From assembly GCA_903844635.1 (NCBI GenBank), contig CAIMUF010000032.1, forward strand, positions 109,871 to 173,870: a DNA stretch of 64,000 nt, read 5' to 3'. The notes under the pieces were generated by a model. That model saw only the letters and a program-made list of their open reading frames with translations. It was not told the DNA's origin and did not search any database. The translations under genes were made by a program, and so were the position numbers. This document shows positions 54,409-63,898 of this stretch, piece by piece (position 1 is the first letter of the stretch; each line of letters begins with the position of its first letter). Source of the DNA: an uncultured Sulfuricurvum sp. Lineage in GTDB: Bacteria > Campylobacterota > Campylobacteria > Campylobacterales > Sulfurimonadaceae.

Positions 54409-55605
54409 TTACCCTTTTAATCCGATAAACTCTTCTTCTCTGAATTCTTTTGGCATATCTTCTTTTCCAATTTGATTTTTATCAATCGTTCCAGCCATTC
54501 CTTCCATACGAAGTTTCAAATCCGATGCTGAAGTAGCATAAGCAAGAGCATCTTCCCGAGAGATTGTCCCGGATAAATACAAATCTAGAATTCCTTGATC
54601 AAAGGTTTGAGATCGATAAAGCTCTTTTCCTTCAGCAATCGTATCAGGAATTTCAATATCTCGATTTTCTGCAATTAGCTGTTCAATACGTGCGGTTCGT
54701 ACTAATACTTCTAATGCTGCAATCCTCTTACCATCCACTGTTGGGATAAGGCGTTGAGAAATAACACCTTTTAGCACTGAAGAGAGTGTCATACGAACAC
54801 GATTTTGCTCCATCGATGGAAATACCGAAACGATACGATTAATCGTTTCTTTAGCATCCAAAGTATGAAGTGTTGAAAAAACCAAATGCCCTGTATCCGC
54901 AGCATGAAGTGCGATTTCAATTGTCTCCATATCGCGCATTTCCCCAACGAGGATAATATCAGGATCTTCACGCAAAGCTGCACGTAGTGCCCCACCAAAG
55001 CTGAGAGTATCTTGTCCGACACTACGTTGATTGACAATACACTTTCGGTCTTTATGAACAAACTCGATAGGGTCCTCTATCGTAATAATGTGCTTACGCT
55101 TAGTCCAGTTAATCTCATTAATAAGCGCTGCAAGTGTCGTCGATTTACCGCTTCCTGTAACTCCCGTAACCAACACTAATCCCCGCTCCATTTGAGCAAA
55201 ACTGTGAACGATATCAGGAAGATTTAGCTCATCGATGGTTAATATTTTTATAGGTATCAAACGAAAGACTGCTGAAATCCCTTCCATTTGGAAGAAAATA
55301 TTAATACGAAAGCGAGTGTTTTCATCAAACGGATAAACAAGATCCAGCTCTTTTTTTTCAACTAATTCATGAAAACGCGTACGCAATAACTCTTTCGCAA
55401 AAATTAGAGCATCATCTTTGGAAAATATTTCTCCCGACAAAGGAATGATTTCTCCATTTACCCGTGCACGGACGACAGCATTTGCTTTAATATGCAAATC
55501 ACTTCCACCCGCATCGACCATACGACGTAAATAGCCTCGTATTTTTTTCAGAACTTCAAAGTTCAGATCGTCCAAATTAACACTATGCTGTCCTTCATCT
55601 ATCAT
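54409..55605 (-). CDS. pilT: PilT-type twitching/retraction ATPase
   Basis: Hexameric secretion ATPase that depolymerises type IV pili in studied systems. The 398-aa product has Walker A VTGVTGSGKSTTLAAL, Asp box TIEDPIEFVHKDRK, Walker B REDPDIILVGEMRDMET, and His box STLHTLDAKETINRIVSVFP. The C-terminal AIRNLIRE motif of typical PilT is not recognisable; a longer charged tail follows. No other pilus gene is nearby. It sits between tal and rplY and starts 3 nt after the tal stop. Confidence 0.87.
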   Translation of the reverse strand: MIDEGQHSVNLDDLNFEVLKKIRGYLRRMVDAGGSDLHIKANAVVRARVNGEIIPLSGEIFSKDDALIFAKELLRTRFHELVEKKELDLVYPFDENTRFRINIFFQMEGISAVFRLIPIKILTIDELNLPDIVHSFAQMERGLVLVTGVTGSGKSTTLAALINEINWTKRKHIITIEDPIEFVHKDRKCIVNQRSVGQDTLSFGGALRAALREDPDIILVGEMRDMETIEIALHAADTGHLVFSTLHTLDAKETINRIVSVFPSMEQNRVRMTLSSVLKGVISQRLIPTVDGKRIAALEVLVRTARIEQLIAENRDIEIPDTIAEGKELYRSQTFDQGILDLYLSGTISREDALAYATSASDLKLRMEGMAGTIDKNQIGKEDMPKEFREEEFIGLKG

Positions 55606-55608
55606 TTT

Positions 55609-56592
55609 TTACTCCAATGCACTTAAAATTTCACTAAAGGCTGTTTTGAAAGCATCCAATCCTTCTCGTATCTGCGCTTCAATCACTCCGTCCATATCCA
55701 CACCAGCATCTCGTACTTTTTGCTTATGCGCTTCTATCTTCTCATTTGCAATTGGGAGCTTAATAATCTTATCACCTCGTGCGACATACGCTTCAATCGT
55801 TGCAATAGGTGCCGTATTTATACTGTTGCAAGCAAGTAATTCATCAATATAATAAGATGCTCTTAAATCATCTCCCTTAACCCCAGTACTTGCAAAAAGA
55901 ACGCGGCATTTTGGTACTTTCAATGCCTCGACTTTATTATAAATCTCTGCGGCATTCATAATCCCCATAAGGCCTGGTTCAATACCTGAGACTACTAATT
56001 TTTCATCGATAGCACGATCGATTCGACTCACAAATACACTAATAACCGTATCTACAACAGAGCCTGCCTCTTGAGCCGCAGAGGCAAATGCATCTGCACA
56101 GTGCAGTGCTTGATTTTCTGAAAAAATCAACGTTGCGTTCACCGGGATATTGCGAGAAGCCAAGACTCTCATAGCGCCATAACCGGCATCTGTTGCCGGA
56201 ACTTTAATCATCACATTTGGGCGACCGATACGTTCATACAATCTCACACCTTCTGCGATTGTCCCTTGCGTGTCATCACATAAAAACGGATCAACTTCGA
56301 TACTCACATACCCGTCATCCCCTGCATCGTATAATGGTCGCAAAATATCTGCTGCTTTTTGAATATCGAAAATAGCAAGGCTCTCGTATTTTTCTTTTGG
56401 AGCTAAAGAAGAGAGGGTAGCAAGTTGTTCTTTGTATGCATCAGAAGTAAGAATAGCATTTTTAAAAATAGCAGGATTTGAAGTCGCTCCATTAATAATT
56501 CCTTGCGAAATTAGCTCTCGAAACCCTTCATCCAAAAAAGTTCGCTCAATAAAATCAGCCCATAGTGAAAAATGAGAGGTAGGAATATACAT
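55609..56592 (-). CDS. tal: Transaldolase
   Basis: Pentose-phosphate enzyme forming a Schiff base with dihydroxyacetone, about 327 aa. INGATSNPAIFKNAI, PNVMIKVPATDAGYGAM with the catalytic Lys, IPVNATLIFSENQA and VDTVISVFVSRIDRAID are family signatures of the long bacterial type. The ORF track begins with TTG five codons upstream; the ATG giving MYIPTSHFSLW, with GGAG 9 nt before it, is chosen. With pfkA it completes sugar-phosphate interconversion. Confidence 0.94.
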   Translation of the reverse strand: MYIPTSHFSLWADFIERTFLDEGFRELISQGIINGATSNPAIFKNAILTSDAYKEQLATLSSLAPKEKYESLAIFDIQKAADILRPLYDAGDDGYVSIEVDPFLCDDTQGTIAEGVRLYERIGRPNVMIKVPATDAGYGAMRVLASRNIPVNATLIFSENQALHCADAFASAAQEAGSVVDTVISVFVSRIDRAIDEKLVVSGIEPGLMGIMNAAEIYNKVEALKVPKCRVLFASTGVKGDDLRASYYIDELLACNSINTAPIATIEAYVARGDKIIKLPIANEKIEAHKQKVRDAGVDMDGVIEAQIREGLDAFKTAFSEILSALE

Positions 56593-56653
56593 AGATCTTA
56601 GCTCCAAGCGTTAAAGTAAAACGATTATGCCAAAAAAATATTTAAAATAGGGG

Positions 56654-57319
56654 TTATTCCCAATGATGAGATGTAAAAGAATCACGCACATCATAAAGAC
56701 GCTTCAAAAAATATTCCCTTGACACTTCCACCGCTCCTAGGCTTTTCAAATGAGAGGTTGGCACTTGACAATCAATGAATTCAAAATCCCATTCTTTTAA
56801 CTTTTCAATCAATACAGAAAAAGCTACTTTAGAGGCATCCGTTACATGCGCAAACATCGATTCTCCACAAAACACTTTTCCCACACTGACACCGTACAAT
56901 CCACCCACTAAAACACCATCTTGATAGGCTTCAACACTATGAGCGTGACCCAATCCATGGAGGACCTCATACCCTTCAATCATCTCAGGGACAATCCAAC
57001 TCCCCTGCTGCTGTCCTCTAGGAATTTTTGAACATTCACGAATAACTTGTGAAAAAGCCGTATCGAATCGAATCTCAAATTGGGATATTTTTTTACGTAA
57101 GGAACGATGCAATTTAAAATCAGTGAGTTCTAAAATAAGACGCGGATTGGGAGACCACCATAATATCGGGTCACCAACACTGTACCAGGGGAAGATTCCG
57201 TTTCGGTAGCCCAGCATCAGCCGCGAGGGAGAAAGATCACCACCATATGCCACAATCCCCTCTGGTGAAGCATCCAGAGGGTTAGGGAAAGAGAGATGAT
57301 AGGATAGTTTTGGAATCAT
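56654..57319 (-). CDS. aat: Leucyl/phenylalanyl-tRNA-protein transferase
   Basis: Adds Leu or Phe to N-terminal Arg/Lys, marking proteins for ClpS-ClpA. The 221-aa product has GYRNGIFPWYSVGDPILWWSPNPRLIL, IPRGQQQGSWIVPEMIEGYEVLHGLGHAHSVE and GKVFCGESMFAHVTDASKVAF, all typical of Aat. Its start abuts the clpA stop, so substrate tagging and degradation genes form one unit. Confidence 0.97.
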   Translation of the reverse strand: MIPKLSYHLSFPNPLDASPEGIVAYGGDLSPSRLMLGYRNGIFPWYSVGDPILWWSPNPRLILELTDFKLHRSLRKKISQFEIRFDTAFSQVIRECSKIPRGQQQGSWIVPEMIEGYEVLHGLGHAHSVEAYQDGVLVGGLYGVSVGKVFCGESMFAHVTDASKVAFSVLIEKLKEWDFEFIDCQVPTSHLKSLGAVEVSREYFLKRLYDVRDSFTSHHWE

Positions 57320-59503
57320 TTACGCCTGATAATCAAAAATAAGGTTACCATCAAAATCAATCGTCACTTTACCACCATGAGTGAGCTTACCAAAAAGGAT
57401 TTCATCCACCAGAGGATCTTTGATTTTTTCTTGTATTACTCTGGCCAGAGGTCGTGCCCCCATTGCTTTATCATACCCTATGCGAGCTAGATAGTCTTTG
57501 GCTTTTTCACGTAATACAATAGAGACTTTTTTCGGCTTTAGCTGAGCATTCAGTTCACGAATAAATTTATTCACAATCCCTTCCACAACCGATGAGGGTA
57601 AAGTATCAAATTCAACAACCGCATCAAGACGATTACGAAATTCAGGAGTAAAAAATGACTTTAATGCTTCATGTCGTGAAATCGACGCATCTGCATTGAA
57701 TCCCATCACAGTCCGTTCAGTCGCGCCGATGTTTGACGTCATAATCAAGACTACATTGGCGAAATTGGCTTTGTATCCATTATTATCGGTCAAGGTTGCA
57801 TTGTCCATCACTTGAAGCAGAATATTAACCAAGTCAGGATGAGCTTTTTCAATCTCATCCAATAAAAGAACCGTATAGGGATGCTTACGAACCACTTCAC
57901 TCAAGAGTCCTCCCTGCTCAAAGCCAACATATCCGGGAGGAGCACCGATAAGACGGCTGACCGAATGTTTTTCCATGTACTCTGACATATCAAACCGTTC
58001 AAAATGAATTCCCATCGATTGAGCTAGAGATTTAGCCATTTCTGTTTTTCCAACTCCAGTAGGTCCTGAAAATAAAAAGGACGCTATTGGCTTGTTTGGT
58101 TGCGATAGACCTGCATATGAGCGTTTAATAGAACGCACCACTTCACTTATAGCCTTATCTTGCCCAATAACGAGAGTTTTTAGCTCCTCTTCCAAACCTG
58201 CAAGGCGTTCTCGATCATCACCACTTATTTTGGAGACGGGAACACCCGTCATTTTCGAAATAATTGTCTCTATATCATTAGGAGTCACCGTCGTACGCTT
58301 ATGACGATGCAGGTGAAACGATGCACCCGCTTCATCCATCAAATCAATTGCCACATCGGGTAAAAACCGATCGGTAATAAATTTTTTAGAGAGTTCAACT
58401 GCACTTCGAAGTGCTTTATCAGTGTATTTTACGCCGTGATGCTTTTCATACCGTTCTCGAAGCCCTTTGAGTATTAAAAAACTCTCCTCTTGCGATGGCT
58501 CATTTACATCGATACGAGCGAACCGTCGGCTTAAAGCTCGATCTTTTTCAAAAACTGATCGATATTCTGCATGGGTGGTTGCCCCCATACATTTGAGATT
58601 TCCGGAAGCAAGAGCAGGTTTTAGCTGATTAGATGCATCCATACTGCCACCGCCAACAGCACCAGCACCTACAATCGTATGAATCTCATCTATAAATAAA
58701 ATAGCATTAGGATGCCCCTGAACTTCATCAATAACTGCTTTGAGCCGTTTTTCAAAATCACCACGGTATTTTGTTCCTGCAAGCATCGCCCCTAAATCCA
58801 AGGCAAAAAGCTCTGCATTTTCGAGAAGTTTTGGAACATCCCCGGAAACGATACGAAGTGCTAGCCCTTCCGCAATCGCCGTTTTACCCACTCCTGGTTC
58901 GCCGATCAGAAGGGGATTGTTTTTACGACGGCGGCAAAGTGTCTGAATAGCACGTTCGATTTCGTTGGCTCGACCAACCACGGGATCAATTTTCCCTTTT
59001 TTAGCCTGATCTATCAAATTGATCGAATATTTTTCCAATGCACCTTGGGCTTCTTCACTTTGCATAGGGGAATCAATCTCTCTATGCGAAATCGCTTCAA
59101 GCAAGTCAACCCGACTGATTCCATACTCTTCAAGTAGCAAACATGCATACGTATGCTGTTCTTCATACACTGCAGCGATAAAATCACCCACATCAGCATG
59201 CTGTTTTTGAGCACTTTTGACATGGCGCATCATCTCATCGATCATCCGTGCGAGGGCTACAGTTTCAAAAGGCTCTTGATTCACGTCTTCTGGAAGCGGC
59301 TCAAGGGAATGCATTAAATAATTACCCAAGGCCTCACGAATAACTTCAATCTCTCCGCCACATGCTTTAATAATCGCAGAGCCTTCATTTGAGTTGAGTA
59401 AAGAGAGCATCACATGCTCAATTGTGAGATATTCATGACGCTGATGACGAGCTAATGCAATCGCCTTTTGAAAAATTGAATTTAATTCTACACTAATCAT
59501 CAA
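57320..59503 (-). CDS. clpA: ATP-dependent Clp protease ATPase subunit ClpA
   Basis: AAA+ unfoldase that feeds ClpP, 727 aa. The N-terminal Clp repeat domain ([13 protein letters not shown]) that binds ClpS is present. Two ATPase modules follow: Walker [19 protein letters not shown] with [12 protein letters not shown], and [19 protein letters not shown] with [12 protein letters not shown]. No long middle coiled coil is seen, which separates it from ClpB. clpP is not in the window. The start overlaps the clpS stop. Confidence 0.97.
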   Translation of the reverse strand: MMISVELNSIFQKAIALARHQRHEYLTIEHVMLSLLNSNEGSAIIKACGGEIEVIREALGNYLMHSLEPLPEDVNQEPFETVALARMIDEMMRHVKSAQKQHADVGDFIAAVYEEQHTYACLLLEEYGISRVDLLEAISHREIDSPMQSEEAQGALEKYSINLIDQAKKGKIDPVVGRANEIERAIQTLCRRRKNNPLLIGEPGVGKTAIAEGLALRIVSGDVPKLLENAELFALDLGAMLAGTKYRGDFEKRLKAVIDEVQGHPNAILFIDEIHTIVGAGAVGGGSMDASNQLKPALASGNLKCMGATTHAEYRSVFEKDRALSRRFARIDVNEPSQEESFLILKGLRERYEKHHGVKYTDKALRSAVELSKKFITDRFLPDVAIDLMDEAGASFHLHRHKRTTVTPNDIETIISKMTGVPVSKISGDDRERLAGLEEELKTLVIGQDKAISEVVRSIKRSYAGLSQPNKPIASFLFSGPTGVGKTEMAKSLAQSMGIHFERFDMSEYMEKHSVSRLIGAPPGYVGFEQGGLLSEVVRKHPYTVLLLDEIEKAHPDLVNILLQVMDNATLTDNNGYKANFANVVLIMTSNIGATERTVMGFNADASISRHEALKSFFTPEFRNRLDAVVEFDTLPSSVVEGIVNKFIRELNAQLKPKKVSIVLREKAKDYLARIGYDKAMGARPLARVIQEKIKDPLVDEILFGKLTHGGKVTIDFDGNLIFDYQA

Positions 59504-59799
59504 ACTTCCTCCATCACAGCTTTCAATGGAAAACCACTCTCTCTGGAAAGTGAACCCACTTGCTGGATTTTTGTTTCCGCAATCTCATAGGAATAAGTTC
59601 CGCATAAACCTCGACCGTTTTGATGGACCTGCATCATAATCTGATGCGCTTGACCATAGTCTTTACGAAAAATACCAATTAATATATCAATCACAAAATC
59701 CATAGACGTATAATCGTCATTCAACAAATAGACATGATATTTTTTTGGCTCTCGAAGATCCAAAGAATTTTCAAGACTGTGTTGCGTTTTTGTACTCAC
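59500..59799 (-). CDS. clpS: ClpS adaptor
   Basis: Adaptor that delivers N-degron proteins to ClpA, 99 aa. The flexible N-terminus leads into KKYHVYLLNDDYTSMDFVIDILIGIFRKDYGQAHQIMMQVHQNGRGLCGTYSYEIAETKI, containing the LLNDDYT signature and the Asn/Asp pocket residues. Its last 4 nt overlap clpA, and aat follows clpA, completing the bacterial N-degron set. Confidence 0.97.
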   Translation of the reverse strand: MSTKTQHSLENSLDLREPKKYHVYLLNDDYTSMDFVIDILIGIFRKDYGQAHQIMMQVHQNGRGLCGTYSYEIAETKIQQVGSLSRESGFPLKAVMEEV

Positions 59800-59852
59800 G
59801 ATTATCCCTAATTTAAAAAAATTACTTTAACAAGCCTAGCGTGTCGTTTGGC

Positions 59853-61097
59853 TTAAAGAGATGAATTACGTGCCAGAATAAAATCGTTAATAATATCATC
59901 GGGATTTTCAAGTCCAATTGAGATACGAATCAATCCTGCAGTTACTCCTAAAAATTCACGCGTTGATTCATCAAAATCGCGATAAATCGTTGATGCCATA
60001 TGAAGCCCCAAGGTTCGAGAATCTCCAATATTTGCAGTAATAGTAATCAATTTAGAGTGATTTAAGAATGCAAATGCTGCTTCCTTATTCCCCATATCGA
60101 TTGTTAATAAGGTTCCGCAACCTGATGAAAATTGTTCTATATAGCGTGTGTGATGAGGGTGTGTTAGTAAAACAGGATGATTGACCGTAAAACCTTGCTT
60201 GTCTAATGCTAGTGCAATTTTTTCTACACTTGAGACGACTCTGTCCATTCGTAGTGGTAACGTTTCGAGTCCCAACATCGTTAAATAGCTGCCAAATCCA
60301 TTTGCAGACATTCCAAAATCACGCAATGCGCGCTTTTTTGCATTTGCAATGAGCGCCATTTTCCCCATTTTTTTGATAAAAGGATGAACTTCGAAGTAAC
60401 GTTCTCCCTTAAACTTATCATCACCCTCATGAATGGTACGAAATACTACAGCTCCACCTAATGATGACGCATTACCGGTAATAATTTTGGTGGTTGAGTA
60501 AACGATAATATCCGCCCCAAGATCCAATGGCTTGACACTCAGCGGTGTACATGTATTATCAACCATTAAAACGATACCCTTGGCATTGGCAATATCAGCA
60601 ATTGCTTTAATATCAGGAAGACGCATATTTGGATTTCCGACACTCTCTAAAAAGAGTATTTTTGTTTTATCCGTGATCGCTTCTTTAATTGCATCCAACT
60701 CATCCACATCAAAAAAACGGCTCGTAATCCCAAAGCGTGGTAATGTTTCCGAAAAATATGAATACGTTCCGCCAAACAATCCTCCGACACTCACAATCTC
60801 ATCTCCGGACTTCAAAAGACTAAGCGTTGCCATAGCTGTAGCACCCATTCCTGATGATGCCGCCACTGCACCGATACCACCATCCATCTGAGCTAAAATT
60901 TGTTCCAATTGACCTGATGTCGGATTACCCATACGTGAATAAAGCGGCTTTTTGACGGAACCGTCAAATATCCCTTCTCCTGTTTCACTGTCTCCATATC
61001 CAAACGATGCCGAATTAACGATAACAGGGCTAATCGCCCCCTCTTTTTTTCCTACTTGCTGAACAAACTGTGTTGTATACTCTTCAAAGTGATTCAT
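59853..61097 (-). CDS. Cys/Met-metabolism PLP enzyme, probable O-acetylhomoserine sulfhydrylase
   Basis: PLP fold type I gamma-family enzyme of about 414 aa. The PLP lysine is in VYSTTKIITGNASSLGGAVVF; PLYSRMGNPTSGQLEQILAQMDGG and VLMVDNTCTPLSVKPLDLGADI fit sulfhydrylases and gamma-lyases. It likely makes homocysteine or acts as a methionine gamma-lyase; sequence alone does not decide. The ORF track starts 39 codons upstream within a structured repeat; MNHFEEYTTQFVQQVGKKEG is the natural start. Copy B of the repeat ends 42 nt upstream of the start. Confidence 0.87.
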   Translation of the reverse strand: MNHFEEYTTQFVQQVGKKEGAISPVIVNSASFGYGDSETGEGIFDGSVKKPLYSRMGNPTSGQLEQILAQMDGGIGAVAASSGMGATAMATLSLLKSGDEIVSVGGLFGGTYSYFSETLPRFGITSRFFDVDELDAIKEAITDKTKILFLESVGNPNMRLPDIKAIADIANAKGIVLMVDNTCTPLSVKPLDLGADIIVYSTTKIITGNASSLGGAVVFRTIHEGDDKFKGERYFEVHPFIKKMGKMALIANAKKRALRDFGMSANGFGSYLTMLGLETLPLRMDRVVSSVEKIALALDKQGFTVNHPVLLTHPHHTRYIEQFSSGCGTLLTIDMGNKEAAFAFLNHSKLITITANIGDSRTLGLHMASTIYRDFDESTREFLGVTAGLIRISIGLENPDDIINDFILARNSSL

Positions 61098-61139
61098 TAT
61101 CAAACCTATAGTAAAATTGTAATAACTGCCTTTAAATCT

Positions 61140-61220
61140 CGAAAACTCCAGTTTTCGTAGCTTTAGGGGGATGTAAGGGACATTTGTCCCTGCCATTAAA
61201 AGGGCTTTGCTCATTTAATG
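61140..61220 (-). repeat. Three-hairpin structured element, copy B
   Basis: In plus-strand order: stem 1 CGAAAACT-CC-AGTTTTCG (61140-61157), an 18-nt linker beginning TAGCTTTAGGGGG, stem 2 AGGGACA-TT-TGTCCCT (61176-61191), and stem 3 CATTAAA...TTTAATG capped by GGGC-TTT-GCTC (61194-61220, one mismatch and one G-T pair). Stem 1 differs completely from copy A but still pairs; linker length and loop 3 are kept. It lies upstream of the sulfhydrylase gene in the same orientation as copy A to hisA. Confidence 0.8.
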
Positions 61221-61267
61221 CATAACATCAGTTAAATGTCACCAATTATATCTAAAAGAGCCAAACC

Positions 61268-61948
61268 TTGCCTAAACGTATTTTCATCACCGCCACCAAT
61301 ACCGATATTGGTAAAACCTACACAACCTTGCAGCTTCTTGATACCTATACCAAAATGGGGTATCGTGTAGGAGTATATAAACCTATTGAAACGGGTGTAA
61401 ATGGCTTGCCTGCTGACGGAAGTTTACTTTTAAAACATGCAGTAGCTCTCAATCCAGCTCTTAAATCATTAAAACTTTCAGATGTAGTAAGCTTGGCATT
61501 GCCTCTTCCCGCCGCTCCTTACATTGCGAATAAAGCAGCAAGGATTGATTTGAAAATTTTTGATAAAGCGTTGGAAAAAATTGAAAAATTTTGTGATATC
61601 GTCATTATCGAAGGAGCTGGAGGACTTATGGTTCCGCTGGATGATGAGCTTATGATGCATGATTTAGCAACGCATTTTAAAGCAACAGCACTGCTTGTGA
61701 CGCACTGCCGTCTTGGATGCATCAACGATACATTACTGAGTTTAGAAATGCTAAAACAGTTAAAGATACCATATTTATGGACATTTAACTGCCGCCAAAA
61801 TGATGAAAGTTTTAAACAAACTTCGCTACCCTATTTTAAAGATAATTTTGAATCTCTATATTTTATAGGACACAATACACCAGCCGTGGCTCAAGCATTA
61901 TTGGATAAAATAAATTCAAATAACAAGGAAAGTATATGCGACATCTAA
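61268..61948 (+). CDS. bioD: Dethiobiotin synthetase
   Basis: Biotin-pathway enzyme closing the ureido ring of dethiobiotin, 226 aa. [22 protein letters not shown] is the ATP-binding loop (TNTDIGKT form), [11 protein letters not shown] holds the substrate residues, and [17 protein letters not shown] and [16 protein letters not shown] follow. The start is TTG with AAGAG upstream; there is no in-frame ATG before the fold. It overlaps pyrB by 13 nt, an unusual bioD-pyrB-pabB grouping. Confidence 0.92.
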   Translation: MPKRIFITATNTDIGKTYTTLQLLDTYTKMGYRVGVYKPIETGVNGLPADGSLLLKHAVALNPALKSLKLSDVVSLALPLPAAPYIANKAARIDLKIFDKALEKIEKFCDIVIIEGAGGLMVPLDDELMMHDLATHFKATALLVTHCRLGCINDTLLSLEMLKQLKIPYLWTFNCRQNDESFKQTSLPYFKDNFESLYFIGHNTPAVAQALLDKINSNNKESICDI

Positions 61949-62805
61949 TCCGAACCGATGACTTTTCAATCGATCAAATTAATAGTGTGCTGGAAGATGC
62001 CTCTCATTTTAGTGATGGGCACTTTGACCCTATCTTACGAGAAAAAATCATCATAACCCTCTTTTTTGAAAACTCTACAAGAACAAAAAGCTCATTTGAA
62101 ATCGCAGCAAAACGTCTAGGTGCTGAAGTCGTCCATCTGGATGTCCAAAAAAGTTCTACACAAAAAGGGGAAAGCCTCGTCGATACCGCTCTCAACCTCG
62201 ATGCCATGGGTCCACACGCAATGATCGTACGCCATGCCCATGCCGGAGTCCCCAATATTCTAGCAGAGCATACCAATGCTTCGATAATTAACGCCGGAGA
62301 TGGCGCGCATGCTCATCCCACCCAAGCACTTCTTGATCTGTTTACTTTCAAAGAACATTTTGGGGATCTCAAAGGGAAAAAATTAGCCATTGTCGGTGAC
62401 ATTAAAAATTCTCGCGTTGCCAACAGTAACATTGAATTGCTAAGACGATTTGGGATGGAGATTACCCTCGTAGCACCACCCCATTTTCTTCCTTCAACCA
62501 CACTACAAACGACACATGATATCCATAATATTATCGATAACGTAGATGCTATCATGAGCTTACGTACCCAAACCGAACGTCATTCACATCAAACATATGG
62601 ATCACTCAAAGATTATGCCAGTGATTTTTGTATCACCAAAGAGCTTATCGGAAAACGTGATATTATACTTTTGCATCCAGGACCCGTTCACCGAAATATC
62701 GATATTGATGATGCAATGCTAAAAGATCCGCGATGTAAAGTTCTTGAACAAGTCAAAAATGGGGTATCGATCCGCATGGCTGTATTAAAAGCTCTTATTG
62801 CCTAA
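61936..62805 (+). CDS. pyrB: Aspartate carbamoyltransferase catalytic subunit
   Basis: Catalyses the committed step of pyrimidine synthesis, 289 aa. The carbamoyl-phosphate loop is [21 protein letters not shown], followed by [35 protein letters not shown] and [13 protein letters not shown]. It is slightly short but complete. No pyrI regulatory subunit is adjacent. AAGGAA precedes the ATG. The window also holds the 5' part of pyrH for the same pathway, far from here. Confidence 0.97.
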   Translation: MRHLIRTDDFSIDQINSVLEDASHFSDGHFDPILREKIIITLFFENSTRTKSSFEIAAKRLGAEVVHLDVQKSSTQKGESLVDTALNLDAMGPHAMIVRHAHAGVPNILAEHTNASIINAGDGAHAHPTQALLDLFTFKEHFGDLKGKKLAIVGDIKNSRVANSNIELLRRFGMEITLVAPPHFLPSTTLQTTHDIHNIIDNVDAIMSLRTQTERHSHQTYGSLKDYASDFCITKELIGKRDIILLHPGPVHRNIDIDDAMLKDPRCKVLEQVKNGVSIRMAVLKALIA

Positions 62806-63740
62806 TGTTTGATCGTCTTAGTGAACTCGTATCGTCTGGAGTTCCTTGTTTTTTCTATACCAATTTTAAAGGTGAAATCCTCCATTGCTACGCTTTGGAT
62901 GAGTTAAAAAATCATGATATAGAATTTAGTTTTAATGAAGTAAAGCCAAGTCAAAATTCTCCCCATAAACCTCTAAATTTCCCCCTATCAAAAGAGCTAT
63001 ACGAAAATAAATTCAAAGCCGTACAAGAGCATATACGTGCAGGAAACACCTATTTACTCAACCTCACACAACCAACCCCCATAGAAACGACATATTCGTT
63101 ACGAGAGATATATACAATGGCTTACGCACCCTATAAGCTCCGAATTAAAAATAAATTTGTTTGCTTTTCACCAGAACCCTTCATTACCATAGAAGATAAT
63201 ACAATAAATACCTATCCTATGAAAGGGACTATCGATGCATCAGTTCCTAATGCGATTGAAACAATTTTAGAAGATTCGAAAGAGCTTGCGGAACACACCA
63301 TGATTGTCGATCTTTTGCGTAATGATTTGGGAATTGTCGCAACGGATATACAAGTGGAAGAATTCCGAACCATTAGCACCATTAACACAGGAAAAAAACA
63401 ACTTCATCAAGTCAGTTCTCATATCAGCGGAAAATTACCGTTGAACTGGCGCGAAGAGATTGGTAAACTGCTCAAATCATTACTGCCAGCAGGAAGCATC
63501 AGCGGAACCCCGAAAAAAAGTACCGTTGAGATAATAGAAGAAATTGAAGAGTATAAACGAAACTATTTTACAGGAGTATTTGGTCATTATGACGGAGAAA
63601 ACCTCTACAGTGCCGTAGCAATCCGTTTTATCGAAAATATTAATGGAAAGTTGGTCTATAAAAGTGGTGGTGGTATTACAGCTGAAAGCGATTGCTTCAA
63701 AGAATACCAAGAGATGCTAGATAAGATATACATACCATAA
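62805..63740 (+). CDS. pabB: Aminodeoxychorismate synthase component I
   Basis: Chorismate-binding enzyme that makes aminodeoxychorismate for folate, 311 aa. INTYPMKGTIDAS, MIVDLLRNDLGIVA, LLPAGSISGTPKKSTVEIIEEIEEYKR and FTGVFGHYDGENLYSAVAIRFIE are signatures of the anthranilate/PABA synthase family. It is compact, lacking the longer N-terminal region of E. coli PabB, as in other Campylobacterota. The start overlaps the pyrB stop (TAATG). A fused lyase (PabC) domain is not present. Confidence 0.93.
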   Translation: MFDRLSELVSSGVPCFFYTNFKGEILHCYALDELKNHDIEFSFNEVKPSQNSPHKPLNFPLSKELYENKFKAVQEHIRAGNTYLLNLTQPTPIETTYSLREIYTMAYAPYKLRIKNKFVCFSPEPFITIEDNTINTYPMKGTIDASVPNAIETILEDSKELAEHTMIVDLLRNDLGIVATDIQVEEFRTISTINTGKKQLHQVSSHISGKLPLNWREEIGKLLKSLLPAGSISGTPKKSTVEIIEEIEEYKRNYFTGVFGHYDGENLYSAVAIRFIENINGKLVYKSGGGITAESDCFKEYQEMLDKIYIP

Positions 63741-63898
63741 AGAATTGATAAAGTAAAAAAGAATAGAGCACATAAACAAGAAGTTAGTTATAAAGAGGAT
63801 ATTGACATTAAAAACAGTAAGTAAAGATTGATTTAGAAGAAGAGGTTGAGATTAGTTTCAAGAGTGATTGATTGTAAATGAAGTTGAAGGATTAAATC

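Noticed and set aside
61098-61214. 39-residue N-terminal extension of the sulfhydrylase in the ORF track
   Set aside because: It is translated through the structured repeat and precedes the conserved family start; the inner ATG at 61097 is preferred.
63741-63898. Downstream of pabB and of the 5S rRNA: searched for terminators or small genes
   Set aside because: AT-rich sequence with no strong hairpin, T-run or coding frame recognised.
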